Made by a program: the position numbers and the translations under genes. A DNA stretch of 64,000 bases, taken from contig VXAZ01007544.1 of the NCBI GenBank assembly GCA_013399875.1, positions 887,091 to 951,090 of the forward strand, given 5' to 3'. The stretch is from Gymnorhina tibicen. Taxonomy: Eukaryota > Chordata > Aves > Passeriformes > Artamidae. The notes beneath the pieces are model-generated. The model did no database searches, was not told where the DNA came from, and saw only the letters and a program-made list of their open reading frames with translations. Positions 23,517 through 35,996 of this stretch are shown here, piece after piece; position 1 is the first letter of the stretch, and every line of letters begins with the position of its first letter.

Positions 23517-24203
23517 TATTGACCTTATGATGGGAGCTGTCCTGATACGGCTGAAGGCGAAGAGCAGAGAGCGCCGCTGTTCTGCTAAAGTTGTTTATTG
23601 TAGTTCCATAGTTCTCTGAAGGCAGAGTTCGAAGGGGTTAAATGTGAGAATCAGGCAGCAACAGCGGCGGCAGAAGCAGGCAAACAGCAAGGTGTAGCAG
23701 TTGTAAAAGTTCAAGATGGAGTTCCCCAAACTTACAGAAGTGTTCACTATATTTACTAATTATCTGATAGAAATAGTACACGATTCTAGTTTTTCTTTTC
23801 TTAACCTATCCTGTTCTAATTCTAACAGTCGTAATTTTGCGTAAGCCTTACATAGGTATTACTCAGAGCTGCGTATTTTGCTTCTATCAATATTTTCTGT
23901 TTATGTAGACACTTTATCTAAAAAATGTGAACAGTATAGTTCCATCTATATTTTGTCTAAAGTAGAGAAATTCTGTGAAAAACAACACTGCTGCAGCAGA
24001 AACTGTGTATAAGGTCTCTTTGCTGCAGCTTTTTAAAACTTAAGGCACTTGGCATATATTTCTACTGAAAGCTAAAATTCTATTTTTCTACTTCCCTTTG
24101 GTATGACTTCGTGTATCTCAGTTTGTCCAAAGGTTTCATTTCAATCCCTGTGCCTTGATTTTCCTCTGGGCCTAAGTCCAGAGGAGTTCTCACTCCAACA
24201 CTG
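23517..24203 (-). mobile_element. Solo LTR of an endogenous retrovirus, copy B
   Basis: This is the second copy of the element at 2184-2862, in the same orientation and of nearly equal length (687 bp). It keeps the minus-strand AATAAA (23599-23594), the CAG/CGG-rich segment and the same end points. A 3-bp match, AGC, flanks it (23514-23516 and 24204-24206), paralleling the 3-bp match around copy A. The block 23842-24110 is identical base for base to 2501-2769 (offset 21341). By hand count the 93 bp to its right differ at 7 positions, and the roughly 315 bp to its left differ at about 40 positions plus an 8-bp insertion (near 23817-23824). The surrounding DNA is unrelated to that around copy A, so this is a separate insertion, not part of a large duplication. 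Confidence 0.78.
23594..23599 (-). promoter_or_regulatory. Poly(A) signal AATAAA of LTR copy B
   Basis: Minus-strand AATAAA at the position equivalent to 2265-2260 in copy A. Confidence 0.65.
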
Positions 24204-27200
24204 AGCAGTTTTGGCAAGGTTAATGAGATAAAAGAAATATGAAAATGAGTGAAATAATGATGCCAATCTTTAATTTCAGTAATCAGCCTTTTACATAAAC
24301 AGCTGCCATTTAAGATTACAGAGTTTAAAGGATTTTCATCCATTTATCAGTTCTAGACTTTCCTTGTGGTTGTTATGAATTTTGTATATTTTGCTCTGCA
24401 AACTCTTACTGCAGTAGGTTAGTACTTGGAAATTTTCCTGTATAAATGTTAGCTCATAGTTTCTAAGTTCATTTCAACAGTGAATGCTTTAAAGCCTGTG
24501 CTTAGCCAGTTTGATGTGATCCTATTTACTGCAGAGGTTCTTTAAAAACTCATATTGATCATGAATAGAAGAGTAATGGGTAAAATATGTTAGAACTGGG
24601 AGGATCTGTTCTTGCAAAAATCTGCAACAACTTAAGTTATTTGGATTATTAAATAGGAAAAGCCATTTCTCTTCCTGATCAGATATAAGGTTTTTCAAAT
24701 TTATGGGGTTTTTCTCTACAATATGAAGCATTTGATCAGCTGCTGACAATTTGAGGTCGTATCTTTCACTGTTATCAGTTCTGTTGAGTTACTATTAAGC
24801 ATAAATAATATATTGGCCATAGTCTTTGCCAACTCAATTTCCCAAAGACTGAGGTCAATGCACTTGTTGCACTTGAAATAGACACCAAAACTTTTCAGGT
24901 AATGGGAAGAGATGAATGATTCAGTTGTCTTTGAAAGATGCCGACAATATGCGTTGAGGTGGTAAGGGCAGGTGGGTTGCTAACTTAGGTCTTTCAGACA
25001 AGGTCCTAGCATTAGACTAGGAAATGTGAACAGCAGATACCTGTCCCTAAAGAGTTAACGGGTAGGGTAAAGGTAAAGAATCCTTAAATGCCAATATCCT
25101 TTAGCCTAAGCTGGGATATTTAGGAAATTTTAAAGAATAATTTATTACTTACATGCATATCGCTGGACAGACAGAAACAGCACAAGAAGAGAAACATCAA
25201 ACTTACTTACAAGAAAGGTCTACCTGAAATTTTCCTCCTGTGAAAGTAACCTCAACCAAATATAAGTGAATAATAATACAATCATACCTGCAAACCTTGA
25301 GGAAAGTAAGAAACTGTCAGGCCGATGGATTTATTACAGGCCTGCAAGCGGGTTGCATGCCAAGGACTGAACAGAGATTCTCACACTAAGTGTGTAAGTA
25401 CTGTCTTAACTCTGCAATAAACAGATTCATTTTGCTCTCAGCTTATGAGTCTTGCATTCATACGCCACAAACTCTGGGTTTTACTTTCCCATTTACTGCA
25501 CAGAACATAAAGCAGTTTACAAGCAAACAGGATCCCTGCTTTGATCATCCACCAATGAAAGACAGAGTCAAATTACACAGTAAATAATTATCTAAAGGGT
25601 CAAAAAAGAGATTCTTCTTGAGGATCAGATTGAAATTTACACAGCTACCACAAGAAAAATATAATCTTGTTTTCAAATCAAGGGAATATGACATATTTAT
25701 TATTAAAAATAAATTTCTGCATGATTCCATAATACTATTATTAATTTCACTTCTTGCTATGACATTTTGGCTATATTTGTTCTGTCTTGCAGAATGAAGC
25801 CTATTTCATGGAATGAGCAAATATATTTTTCTCTCTATTTTCTGTTGTTTTTGTAGTAACATAACTACAAAGTCAAGGAAATGTGGTTTCTTTAGTCTTT
25901 CTAACTAATGAAATAAAAGTATTCAATAAGCCTTTTACTGTTCTCACATCTATCACCATCTTATATCAAGATATGCTTTTTTTCCTCAATCAACTACAGA
26001 AGTTCCCTAAATATATAATTCTGGTTATTTACTTACCAGCCTAATATAACCAGACAGATCAATTTCATACCTAAATCTGTTATCCAAACTCATGTGCAGT
26101 CTATTCTTTACAAGGGTGATAAGGAAAATCCTTTTTCCCAGACTTCACATTTGGACTTTCAAGGTTTTACAAAAATGATTCCTACTATATTGAATTTGAT
26201 TTTTTTGAGAGCCAATATAAGTAGAAATGCTGAAACAGAAATCTAGTTGTATAACAGAAATAGTCTTTCCAATTTCAAGTAGTTTTTTCATATCCCACAT
26301 ATGAACTTAGATTTGAAAATCACCAAAGCACACAAGAAATTGTTTAAGCTGTATATATTGGATGCAAGCTTTTCTGATAGATTCCTTGAATATTTTGCTC
26401 TCAAATACCATACATACTTACACTTTACAATTTAATATTTATCCCTATTTTTTTCACTCAGGCCTTTAAAAATTATGAAATAAAACCCTCCAGAAGACAA
26501 ACAGCAATAGGCAATAATAACCAAGTATTTTCTGATGCGAGCCATGTTAGTAGTAGAAGTAGCTTTTTTTGACCATAGCTAATGTTTCATTGGTAGAAAT
26601 CAGTCACTAGGTCCAAATTTCAGCAGCAAGTGGAAGAAAAATCACTAACCTTTTCTCCACTGGATCTTTTGATTATTTTGCCAATATGTGTGTTAAAAGA
26701 TGAAGAAGAAAAATGTTCAGAGAAAACCCTTCCACCTGCTGATATCAGAATCAAAATCACTTGCTGTCTGTGGTTTCGCTGGCAAACTGATCTGCAGTAA
26801 CTATCATAGGCTTGAAAATGTTTTCTTTTTTTGGAAGGCACATCTCTCTCCAGACCCCACTGTCCTCTGCTATTGAAAAAATTTTTGCTATCCCTACAAA
26901 TGTTGTGAGACTATAAGGTTTTCATTTCATTTGCCGTTAAAAGAAGAACATAAGTCTTGTAAGCACTTCAGTTTTGGGAAGTGGGAATGAACAGGTGAAG
27001 AAGAATTGGGAAAAAAAATAATTTAGCATTTCACTTTCTAGACAGAGCCAGGTACAGCAAACTCTACACTGCAGGACACAGTTGAGCCAATCCACAAAGT
27101 TTGTTGCCGCTGTGAAAATAACATTGTCCCATCCTCTGTGAAAGCAATACTCTCAGCTTCCAACCACCATATGTAGGATTATAAATCCCCAGCATTTTCT

Positions 27201-30200
27201 TAGAAGTTTTCTCAAGTGATATGAACTATTAAAATGTATATGCAAGCATCTCCAAATATCGATGGATAACACCTCAGCTCCACAGGACCTAGAAAACTTT
27301 GTAATTGCTAATGAGGAACAGAGGAATATCACACATGAAAAACAAAATAATCCATAAAGCAGTCATATTTTTGAATGCTACTTAATATATAATAATATGT
27401 CAAATATGTAGTATTATTATCTTATGGAAAAGTATGAATGAGAGAGGATCTGGAGTTCCAAGCACCTCAGCTATTTTTGAATATTTTTCTCTAGGCAGTT
27501 CAGCCTGATGCTGAAAACCAGCAAAGTTCTGATGAGAATGAGAATCGTAGCAATACAACAATACAACATTTGTGTGTTTATAGGTATTTCTGGACAGAAA
27601 TACCAAGTTATGTCATGACTACACTGAACACAGAATATGATGAACTTGTCACAAGGCTAATGCTGACCACAGCAGAGACTAAATCAGACAGAGTAAAGAG
27701 TAAACACTATAGTGTTGCAGCATTGTGGCAATAGTAAAAGCACATAGGAGGACTTGGTGCTTGTACTGCTTAAAACATTAAATTTGGCATGACAGAGAAC
27801 CATCTTTACCTCACTAGATTACCAGCTGCAGCATTATGCAAATATACCACAACTATTAAACCCTACATCATGTGTATTGGAAGGTTTATGGTGTATAACC
27901 TCATTCTCCAGAAACATGAGGCTCATTCCTAGCTGTGAAGACATGAAAATCAGAAACTCCTGAGGAAAACAAGTCAGCAGTTTATACCAAGAGTATAAAC
28001 TCTTGGTGAACTGGGCAGTGACAAGAGACAAGCACGTCTTGGGAGATTTAATTCCACAGGTGAAGGTTACTCTAAAAGCTCTGGGGAAGTTTTGGAAACA
28101 CACTCCTCTCCCGAAAATCCATGCTGCTAAGGCACAGTTGTGGACTCACCTTGCTTCTATATTTTCAATATTCAGCACTTGCTCTCCATGTCTTCTAAAA
28201 TGGTAGAGATTTCAGTAGGTGGTTTAACATTAAAAATTACAGTCAAAGCCTTATGGATTCAGTCTTTTATTTAAGACAACTGAAGGGACACACCTTTTGT
28301 CTCATTTTCCCAGCAGTTCCCATACTTCTGGCCAAGAAGTATTTCAGTACCTCAATTTGAGTCTAAATACTTTGATGAGGCAATAAGGACCATGTAATAA
28401 CTTTCACATTGAGACTACAGCTTAAAGACATATCTTTAAAATGTCATCCTCATAGTTCAGTTACCACTGGAAAATACGTTTTATAAGGCCATTTCCCATT
28501 CACATGTAGCAGCAGGTGGCACTGAGGAAAATGGGGCATCAGTTACTTCCAATATTTCCATTTAGTAGCTTATAAACTATAATAAATTGAAAGCATACAG
28601 AAGATTCATTTCTCTCGGAAGACTTTTTGAAAGGTTCTCTTACCCCCAAGACATTATGAAATGTTATATTTTGTTTTCCTAATATATAAAAGTCTTTAAG
28701 TTCTGTCAAAATCCTGGCACACATCTGGCATGGGTAAAAACAAGACCACACAGCAGCACAAAGTGCTCCCCACTGTCCAGCAAAAGCTCACTTTGGCTGG
28801 GAACTGAGAAGGATGTGTTCTCAATCTAACCCTTACATACCAGCAGTAAATTTCTTTTTAACAAGAGAGTTCTCTGAGGGTTGCTTACTGATTTCCTGTT
28901 CTCTTCTTGGAAGTTCAAAGGTCCATAAAACTGACCGAAGATTCCTGCTTTGAATATTTGAAAAGATTTCTTGGCACTACATCTGGAGTTTGAATGCATT
29001 ACCTAGCTCTGCGTGTTCAGAATTCATGAACTGAATCCCACTAAGCCTAGCAGGCTATTAACAATCATAAGAATCAAGTATAAGTAGCCCAGCAAGTTTG
29101 GTGCTGAGTGTAGACCTAGTTGTTCATATTGGTATTTTCTCCAATGCAACAGTTAGAAAACATAACTTCAGCTGGAACACTGAACTTGTCATGAATTTCA
29201 AGACCTAAATATCTAAGACAAAATCTTTACATGATTCTGCATGAGGATGTCAGTCATCTTTGAAAGGTAAATGCACTTTTTTCCAGAAAATTAAAAAAGC
29301 TTATTCTCTTTTCAATTGTAGTACCAAAATGGATTTTTAGTTTCAGTCCCTGTGAGGATTACTTTCTGAAAATCACTTCATAGTAGTTTGTCCCTCACTT
29401 AGCCAATATCCTCAGTGATCCGTAGTAAGATTCACAATTTGAAAACCAGTGAAGAATATGGTACGCTCTAATTGCCTCTTGACTGCAGGTAGGTTATTGA
29501 ATAGACAAAATCAATTTTACTATACAGTGACTGGGCTTGGAATTAAGGCAGTCTTACTGAAGAGCTGGTCAAAAGTCATTTCCAATTGAAGAGTTTTGCA
29601 TCAGAAAATGCTAATTTGCCCATTTCACTTTAACTGGCAGTCAGGACTGTCCAGTTTTCTGAAAACCTACCCAAAAAGGAAATAAAAGATGCAGAACCAG
29701 TCTAACTTACACTCTATATAGACAGCTAGGGAGAATTAAAATTTTCATTATTACAATGTACTTACTACTTTGTTATATTCTTGTGAATAAAAGGGCACCT
29801 TTGGGTCTTTGTCAGTAGTAGTTCCCTTCCTGTTATGTCCCTATTGCAACACGTAGCATACAATTGTTCTGATATATGTATTCAGACACATATGTTCCAG
29901 AAAACCTGTTGTTAAAATTATGAGTTTTATTTATATGGCTTACAAGAAAAGTGATTTTTTTTTTCTTCTTCCCCCCTCCTCCCAAACAAACCCAAAAAAA
30001 CCAGAATAAACACCGCAAATGAGACAGAAGAGTATTTAGGAAGGAGATACTTATGTGAGATGCATATCCTGCCTTAAAAAATTCTCTTCTTAATTCTGTA
30101 TCTCACTGTGTTCTTTTCTAATTCATTCCTCTTAGCTCAATAGAAATGCATCTCCAAATAAGGAATATACTATTCCATATTTGAGAAGTTAAATTAATTT

Positions 30201-32122
30201 TGAGGATTTCAGACCAGTATTTGAAGTTTCAATAAAGTTTTAATAAAAGCCATGTTCTGGAAATTCACCTTCAGGATTTCTTACTGAATATTAAGTGATT
30301 ATCCCATTTCTAATATTTAAACTTTGTGTATCCCATGTGTATAAGACTGCCCAAAAGGTTTTGTAATATCAGGTAAACAAATGGAGTAATAACAGAGTTA
30401 ATTTCTATGACAGAATTATGAAGATTTTTTTTCATCTTTCTGAAGATTTTACTTGTGTCATTTCATAGCCTTTACTGTTTTTATATGTATGTATGTGTCT
30501 GTTTATGAAAGAAAAAGACCTCTGTTATTACCCGATACTGGATAATTTATTCTATAATTTATGCATTTGTGAATAGTTATTGCACTTTCCTAAGTTTTTT
30601 GATTTTTTTAATTGTTCCTCTAAGACAATGAAAACTTACAATGTATAAAATACTGTGTACAAAGAGCAGCATACATGGTAGCCCCAAAATATTTTTATCC
30701 AAGATACTTTGGAATTGGTAGAATTCTCAAAACTACTTAAGCTGTATAATAAAAAAAAGAAAAATCTGATTTTCAGGCAAATCCATTTTTCCCGAGAAAA
30801 ATACTCTGAGTTCATTGCTTATGGCTGGTATTGTTGCAAGAAGATACCAAATAGTGTAACTATCAATCCATACCTGTCCCGTGCGGATGGCATAACCACA
30901 TGGCATGAGCCAGAGTTAAATTTCGTGCTTCAACATAGTTAGGCATAATTTATATTATGTGTAATAAGGAATCATTCTGTACATCACAAGCAGAAATTCC
31001 CCAGACAGATGAGATGGGTTTCTTCATGCTCCAGTGTGCCCCAGCAAATTTGTAAATAACAGGTCCTGTTTTGAACTGAAGTAGTTTCCTATAATAAATA
31101 TGGCTGCTGCATGGTGTAGGAACATAAAACCATGTTTTTCCTACTTTTGTAAAGGATTGTAAAAATTCAATTCAATTTTAAAACATGAATAAAAGGAGAA
31201 ATTGATTCTCACCACAAATTCTGTTACAAGAAAGATGCTGTTATCTTTTTTGTAATAAAAATATTGATTTTGTGGCATGGATATTTTTACTTAAAAAAAC
31301 CCACTAATGAATTTCAGTGAAATGAAACATATTAAGAAGTGTGAGCTGTATTAAGAAAAACTCAGTGTTTATCAGTGGAATAATTTTTAATGTTGCTTCT
31401 CATGAACCAAAAGTAATTAAATATTCTGAAGCAAACCTTTCAAAGAATTTCTCAAGACAGATATTTTCAAGGATATTTACAAAGCCATGAAAGTCTGTTT
31501 TAAAAAATACATTTCATTAAGACCTATGATGAGCTGCATGCATTTTCTTCTTCCCTTTAATCTCTACTGATGTAGTAGATGACAATGGTTTCTTCCAGAA
31601 CTGGCATGGTGCGATTATTCAATAATTAACCTATCAAAGTCCCCAAGCATCTCATTCATGAGATACACTCCCATTATTACAGGCTAATTAATTATCTGGG
31701 GATAGACCAGGGGAGGAGACTTAAGCCTACATTAGCTCTGAATAAGTCATTGCTGTCTACTGGAAAAACTGCATTTTAAGGAAATCCTTCAGATGTTTAT
31801 CTAAGGAGATAGGTATTCCAGAGGGAAGTCGTTCACATTTTCTGGCAGCCACACTAATGTGATTAGTACTTCTCTTCTTCCATCATTCTAGTCGGGTTAC
31901 TGACAGAGGAAGGTTATAATTAAGACTAAACCAGAAAGATATAGCTGTAAATTATGCAAACATATTTAGGTGAGTTTATGCTTCTTGCCAGATACCTAAG
32001 CAAAATTTGACTTAAATTGTACCAGTAGCACCACTCTTTCAAATATAATTTCCTACTAGCTTTCTTTTTCTCCATGAAGAGATAATAAATCTTACATGAA
32101 TCTGGATAAAATTTCAATGTGA
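24204..32122. other. Long unique block, no confident gene or repeat
   Basis: About 8 kb of AT-rich sequence with only short open frames. At about 25290-25390 a minus-strand AATAAA sits in a somewhat GC-richer context that faintly recalls an LTR R/U5 region. I could not place ends or a duplication, so I do not call it. A T-run near 29957-29965 is followed by a C-rich stretch. Nothing else is recognised. Confidence 0.5.
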
Positions 32123-32376
32123 TGAAGTGAAAGTTTTGTGCCTGACAGACTTGGTGGCCTTCTCCAAAGAGTTGGAGTGTTGTTGGATAAGGCAAGAGCA
32201 ACGGATATCTTCTTCCTGGACTTGTGTGAAGCATTTGGCACTGTCCCACATGACAACCTCATCTCTAAACAGGAGAGACATGGATTTGATGAATGAACCA
32301 CTCAGTGGATGAGGCTGGATAGTCGCACTCAAAGAGTTGCCATCAATGTTTCAATGTCAATGTGGAGACCCACAAT
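32123..32376 (+). pseudogene. CR1 LINE ORF2 fragment (reverse transcriptase region)
   Basis: A roughly 250-bp relic of CR1 ORF2. Translation from 32213 gives FLDLCEAFGTVPHD, then NLISKQERHGFDE, an in-frame stop at 32294-32296, then TTQWM and, after a small frame change, DSRTQRVAINVSMSMWRP. This is the reverse-transcriptase segment around the first catalytic aspartate (FLDLCKAFDTVPH-type motif), where the second conserved Asp is Gly. The DNA upstream from 32123 (GACTTGGTGGCCTTCTCCAA) also aligns with CR1. It is truncated at both ends and long dead. Confidence 0.88.
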
Positions 32377-35300
32377 AAGTGAGCTATATAAAAATATTGC
32401 CTTGTGTCTTCAAAACATATTAAATACAAACGGTTCCATTGTGAATGGTTTAATAATAATAATAAAAAAAAGCTTAACATCTCAACATATCTAAGCTTTG
32501 GAGAAGAGAAAAAAAGTGCATAGAATTGCTTCACATACAGCTTTCTAAGAAATAATGAAGGTAGAAATTTAAATTGTTAATATTTTAAGTTCAGCTATTG
32601 TTGTGTCTTATACCCATCAACATCAAAACAAGAAGAAAGTATCTGTTTTGGTGACATTCTGGATTCAGACACTGGAGGACCCATTAGAAAAATGAAACAT
32701 CTTTTCACTTGTTAACTCTGTTCTTGTCTACAGAATACAGATTTCTGTTAATTGCAAATTGCGACTCGGTGAATGTGGTAGTAAAGGATCTTGGAATCAC
32801 TTTTTGCTGAAAACATTGAGCAGATTAGGGTAAAATTCAATTTTTGCATATCTGATCATGAGAATTTCAACTTGATTTGGAGAAAGTACACATAAGTGTT
32901 TAAGGGACACATATAACTCGTTAAAATACTGATAGAATAAAACAAGACAGCTATTAGAGAAACAGATTTAAAAGCATGTTTTATAAAATGTAAATTTTGT
33001 AAAAAAATCCAACATGAAAAGCCCCTAAAACTATTCAAGTTTTCTTCCATTCTCTTAACATCCTTTCTCTCAGTTGGTAGCTTCTCTAGTAACAAATTGC
33101 TTCTGACTTGTACAGATGACCTGATTGTTTTCCGTTTCCAATTACGGAAGAAGAAGATATTAGATCTCTCAAGTGGTGTGGGCTTGTACTGCAATCTAAC
33201 ACTGCTCTTGGAAACAAACACCTGTTATTTGTCAGTTCTATGTACTATGGGATGTCCTGCAAATTTTATTTGTCATTTGGGAAACAAGTTTCGCCCATCA
33301 GTTTCTGAGAAGGAAAAAGATCTACCTGGTCTTTGAGGACTAGGAAGGCCACTACTGGTCTGATCCAAAGTGACATATCTTTACTGATCTATTTTAGATT
33401 TATGATGTCTCCTCCTTTGAAGGAAGTGTTACATTTTCACAAAATACTGAACTCTTTCTACAGATAATCACTACAAACCACTGTGCCATATTTAGTACCA
33501 ATACACCTCATGTGCACAGCAGAGAAATAGCAGCACAGGCTGCTGTCTTTAGAAGCACTTACTAATTAATAAATAGACAAGCATCATGAAATGCAGGATA
33601 CTAAAATAGCAGAGATCTGTACATGGCATTCATAACTTCTTTTTGTCTTGTTTTTTGTTTGTGGGTTTTTTTTATTGATGTTATTTGCGGTTTTTTTGAG
33701 GGTGTTTTTGCCAGCAGCTATTCTTTTAGCAGCAGAAATTAATCTTTATCCAGAGCAGTTTACATAGATTTTTTGATTCCCCAACAGAAAATTTATTACG
33801 GCATCTGTGGTATTTGAAACAGTCAAAGAATAAATGCCAGAAGTGGTAAAAAACAGTAAAATGGAGAACTCCTGCTCCTTCAGAAGGAACAGCTAAGGAA
33901 GTTACTCACAACTTTGCCAAAATGAGTTTTAACAGATTATCTTTAATTAAAGATGATTAGGACTGGACTGCAGACAGCAACAGCCCCAAATGACTTTCAT
34001 AGCATTTAGCCTAAGGCAGAACTGTGAAAATGTGGCAGAATTTCTACAGATTTCAACATGGTCAGAACTTATATCTCACAGAAAGTATGTGAGAGCTACA
34101 TAAATTCTGTATGTGGGGCAACTACTCACACCACAAAGCACGGGAGGTTCATTGCTCTGCTAAGGAAATCTGTATAGGTGTAAAGAGTGGCTTGAATTGT
34201 GATGTACAGAGTATTGTTGTGAATTTCCCAACCACCCGAAAGACACTTTCAAGGATGGAAGGTCTTTTTGACAACATTAAAAGACTTTCAAGAATGATAT
34301 CAAAGGCCACAACCTATGATTCTCCAGAAATAAGTTTTGACAGTGTTAGACATCAGATCAGAGCTTTTGTGTGTTTATTCCTAAGCTATGCACCCAAAAT
34401 GGACATATAAAAAATAGTGTCTCCTGATAACGTTGATTAGTTTATTTCCCCACCGTTTCTATCATGTACATAAGCCTGGGGTGAGTGGGATTGTTTTGTT
34501 TGGTGGGGTTTTTTTAACAGACGAGATTATGTTGAAATCAAAGAATATATGTGTTCTTATCTCATTTTAAAAAGCAATGAAAACTTGCATCTCATATAAA
34601 TAAAATTTTGTGCAGGTCAGTGTATAAATGGATGACCCATTCATCCTTGAGCTGCTGCAGTTCATCATGTGGTATATTACTCTAAATCCCCATCTGTTTC
34701 ATTTTATATTAATATATTGGACTATGAAGCATGACATTTCAGGCCTCTGATGCACAGTTCTTGTCAGAATTAACTTCAGTGGCTCAAGAGGTCACTGTTT
34801 GCCCAGCTGGAAGAGGCAATCTGCTCAGACACCCCAATGAAAGCTGACGGAAACCATGCATCATTATACCCACATGTCAACCCTGTTTGATTTTCTGAAA
34901 TGACCTGGAGGCATTCTCACAATACAGCACAGCAAAGATGCTGCATTCTAGATGAATTTGTTAAAGCAAAGTCAAACTCTTAGTTTGTACCACTGGTGAA
35001 GGTGATTTCAGCTGAACAACCTTCTCTTGAAAGTCTGATAGAATTCATCTATTTCCAGATACAAGAGTTTTACCACTTTGAAAGTCTCAACAGGTTGTGC
35101 TGTGATGATGGTTTCAGCTCTCACCTGAGATGCTATAGTTTTCTTTTTGCATGGTTGAAATATAGCCCAAAATGGAACAGAGAGTGTCCTTCAATGCATG
35201 GTAGTTAACAGTAGTCAGAGGCAGCTATAAAATCAGGAAGTCAGAAGCACTGGATGCTTAAAAATACTGTTTTTAACCAACACCATGAATGAAAGCTCCT

Positions 35301-35795
35301 CAAAATTTTGTATCTGATCCTGCCAATCTGTGTAGTCATTTTTCATCAATGACATCTCCCAGTCCTTATATCATCAAAAATCTCACTAGCTGAGAGAAAT
35401 TGAATTTCAAAATTACGTTTACCATGGTGTAAGTCACTCATTACATTTTTCGTCTTGATTTTCATCTGACATTTCAGATTGATGAATCAGTGAATATATT
35501 CTTATAGGGTTGAAGGCAATGTTGTAAATTGCAAAAATGGAATTAAAAAAAAAACAAAACAAGGATTTTCCTTTTTAATTTTTTTGTAGGGATTTTTGCT
35601 GCTTTTTCTTTCTTTCTTTCTGTGTCTGAGTAATAAAGCATGTTTCCAAACAGTCATAAAAACTTATAAGATTTTAAGGTTTGCTCATCTAGGATGTTTT
35701 CTTTGTCCTTTAATGATACAACATTTTGGCTGTTAATTTTTAATTTCGTTCCCTAGAATAACAGCTATGGAAATTATTTTTAAAGTAGTGTTTCG
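32377..35795. other. Unique DNA, no gene seen
   Basis: Only small open frames, including 34111-34410 (99 codons, no recognisable motif, no Pol II context that I can see). A T-rich and GTTTT-rich segment lies near 33640-33710. No named repeat is recognised. Confidence 0.5.
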
Positions 35796-35845
35796 AACAA
35801 GGAATAAAAGAAGAGACAAATCAACAAGGAATAAAAGAAGAGACA
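35796..35845. repeat. 27-bp-period tandem duplication
   Basis: AACAAGGAATAAAAGAAGAG begins at 35796 and recurs at 35823. The second copy matches the first for about 23 bases before diverging. It lies just upstream of a CR1 fragment. Confidence 0.88.
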
Positions 35846-35867
35846 CCATTCAGAATCCTTTTCTCCC

Positions 35868-35996
35868 AGTTAAACAACCACAAAGTTCCTCAGCTGCTCC
35901 TCATAAGGCTTGTGGTCCAGCCCCTTCACTGGCTCTGCTGCCTTTCTCTGGACACAGTCCAGCCTTCTTTCTTGAAGTGAGGAGACCAAAACAGAA
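35868..35996 (-). mobile_element. CR1 LINE fragment (C-terminal ORF2), minus strand
   Basis: On the plus strand, CAGCTGCTCCTCATAAGGCT, TGTGGTCCAGCCCCTTCACT and CCTTTCTCTGGACAC are the reverse complement of the CR1 ORF2 C-terminal coding segment (the block encoding VQRRA...LVKGLE...YEEQLREL). The same block appears in plus orientation at the end of the 5.07-5.85 kb remnant. Substitutions and a stop show it is inactive. It is truncated on both sides. Confidence 0.82.

Noticed and set aside
2184..24203. The two similar LTRs as the 5' and 3' LTRs of one 22-kb provirus
   Set aside because: The 20.6 kb between them has no gag, pol or env sequence, contains unrelated elements (CR1, other LTRs, a SINE), and each LTR has its own different 3-bp flanking match.
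34111..34410. 99-codon plus-strand ORF as an exon or small gene
   Set aside because: No recognisable motif, and a frame of this length is not remarkable in 64 kb of six-frame sequence. Nothing distinguishes it from chance.
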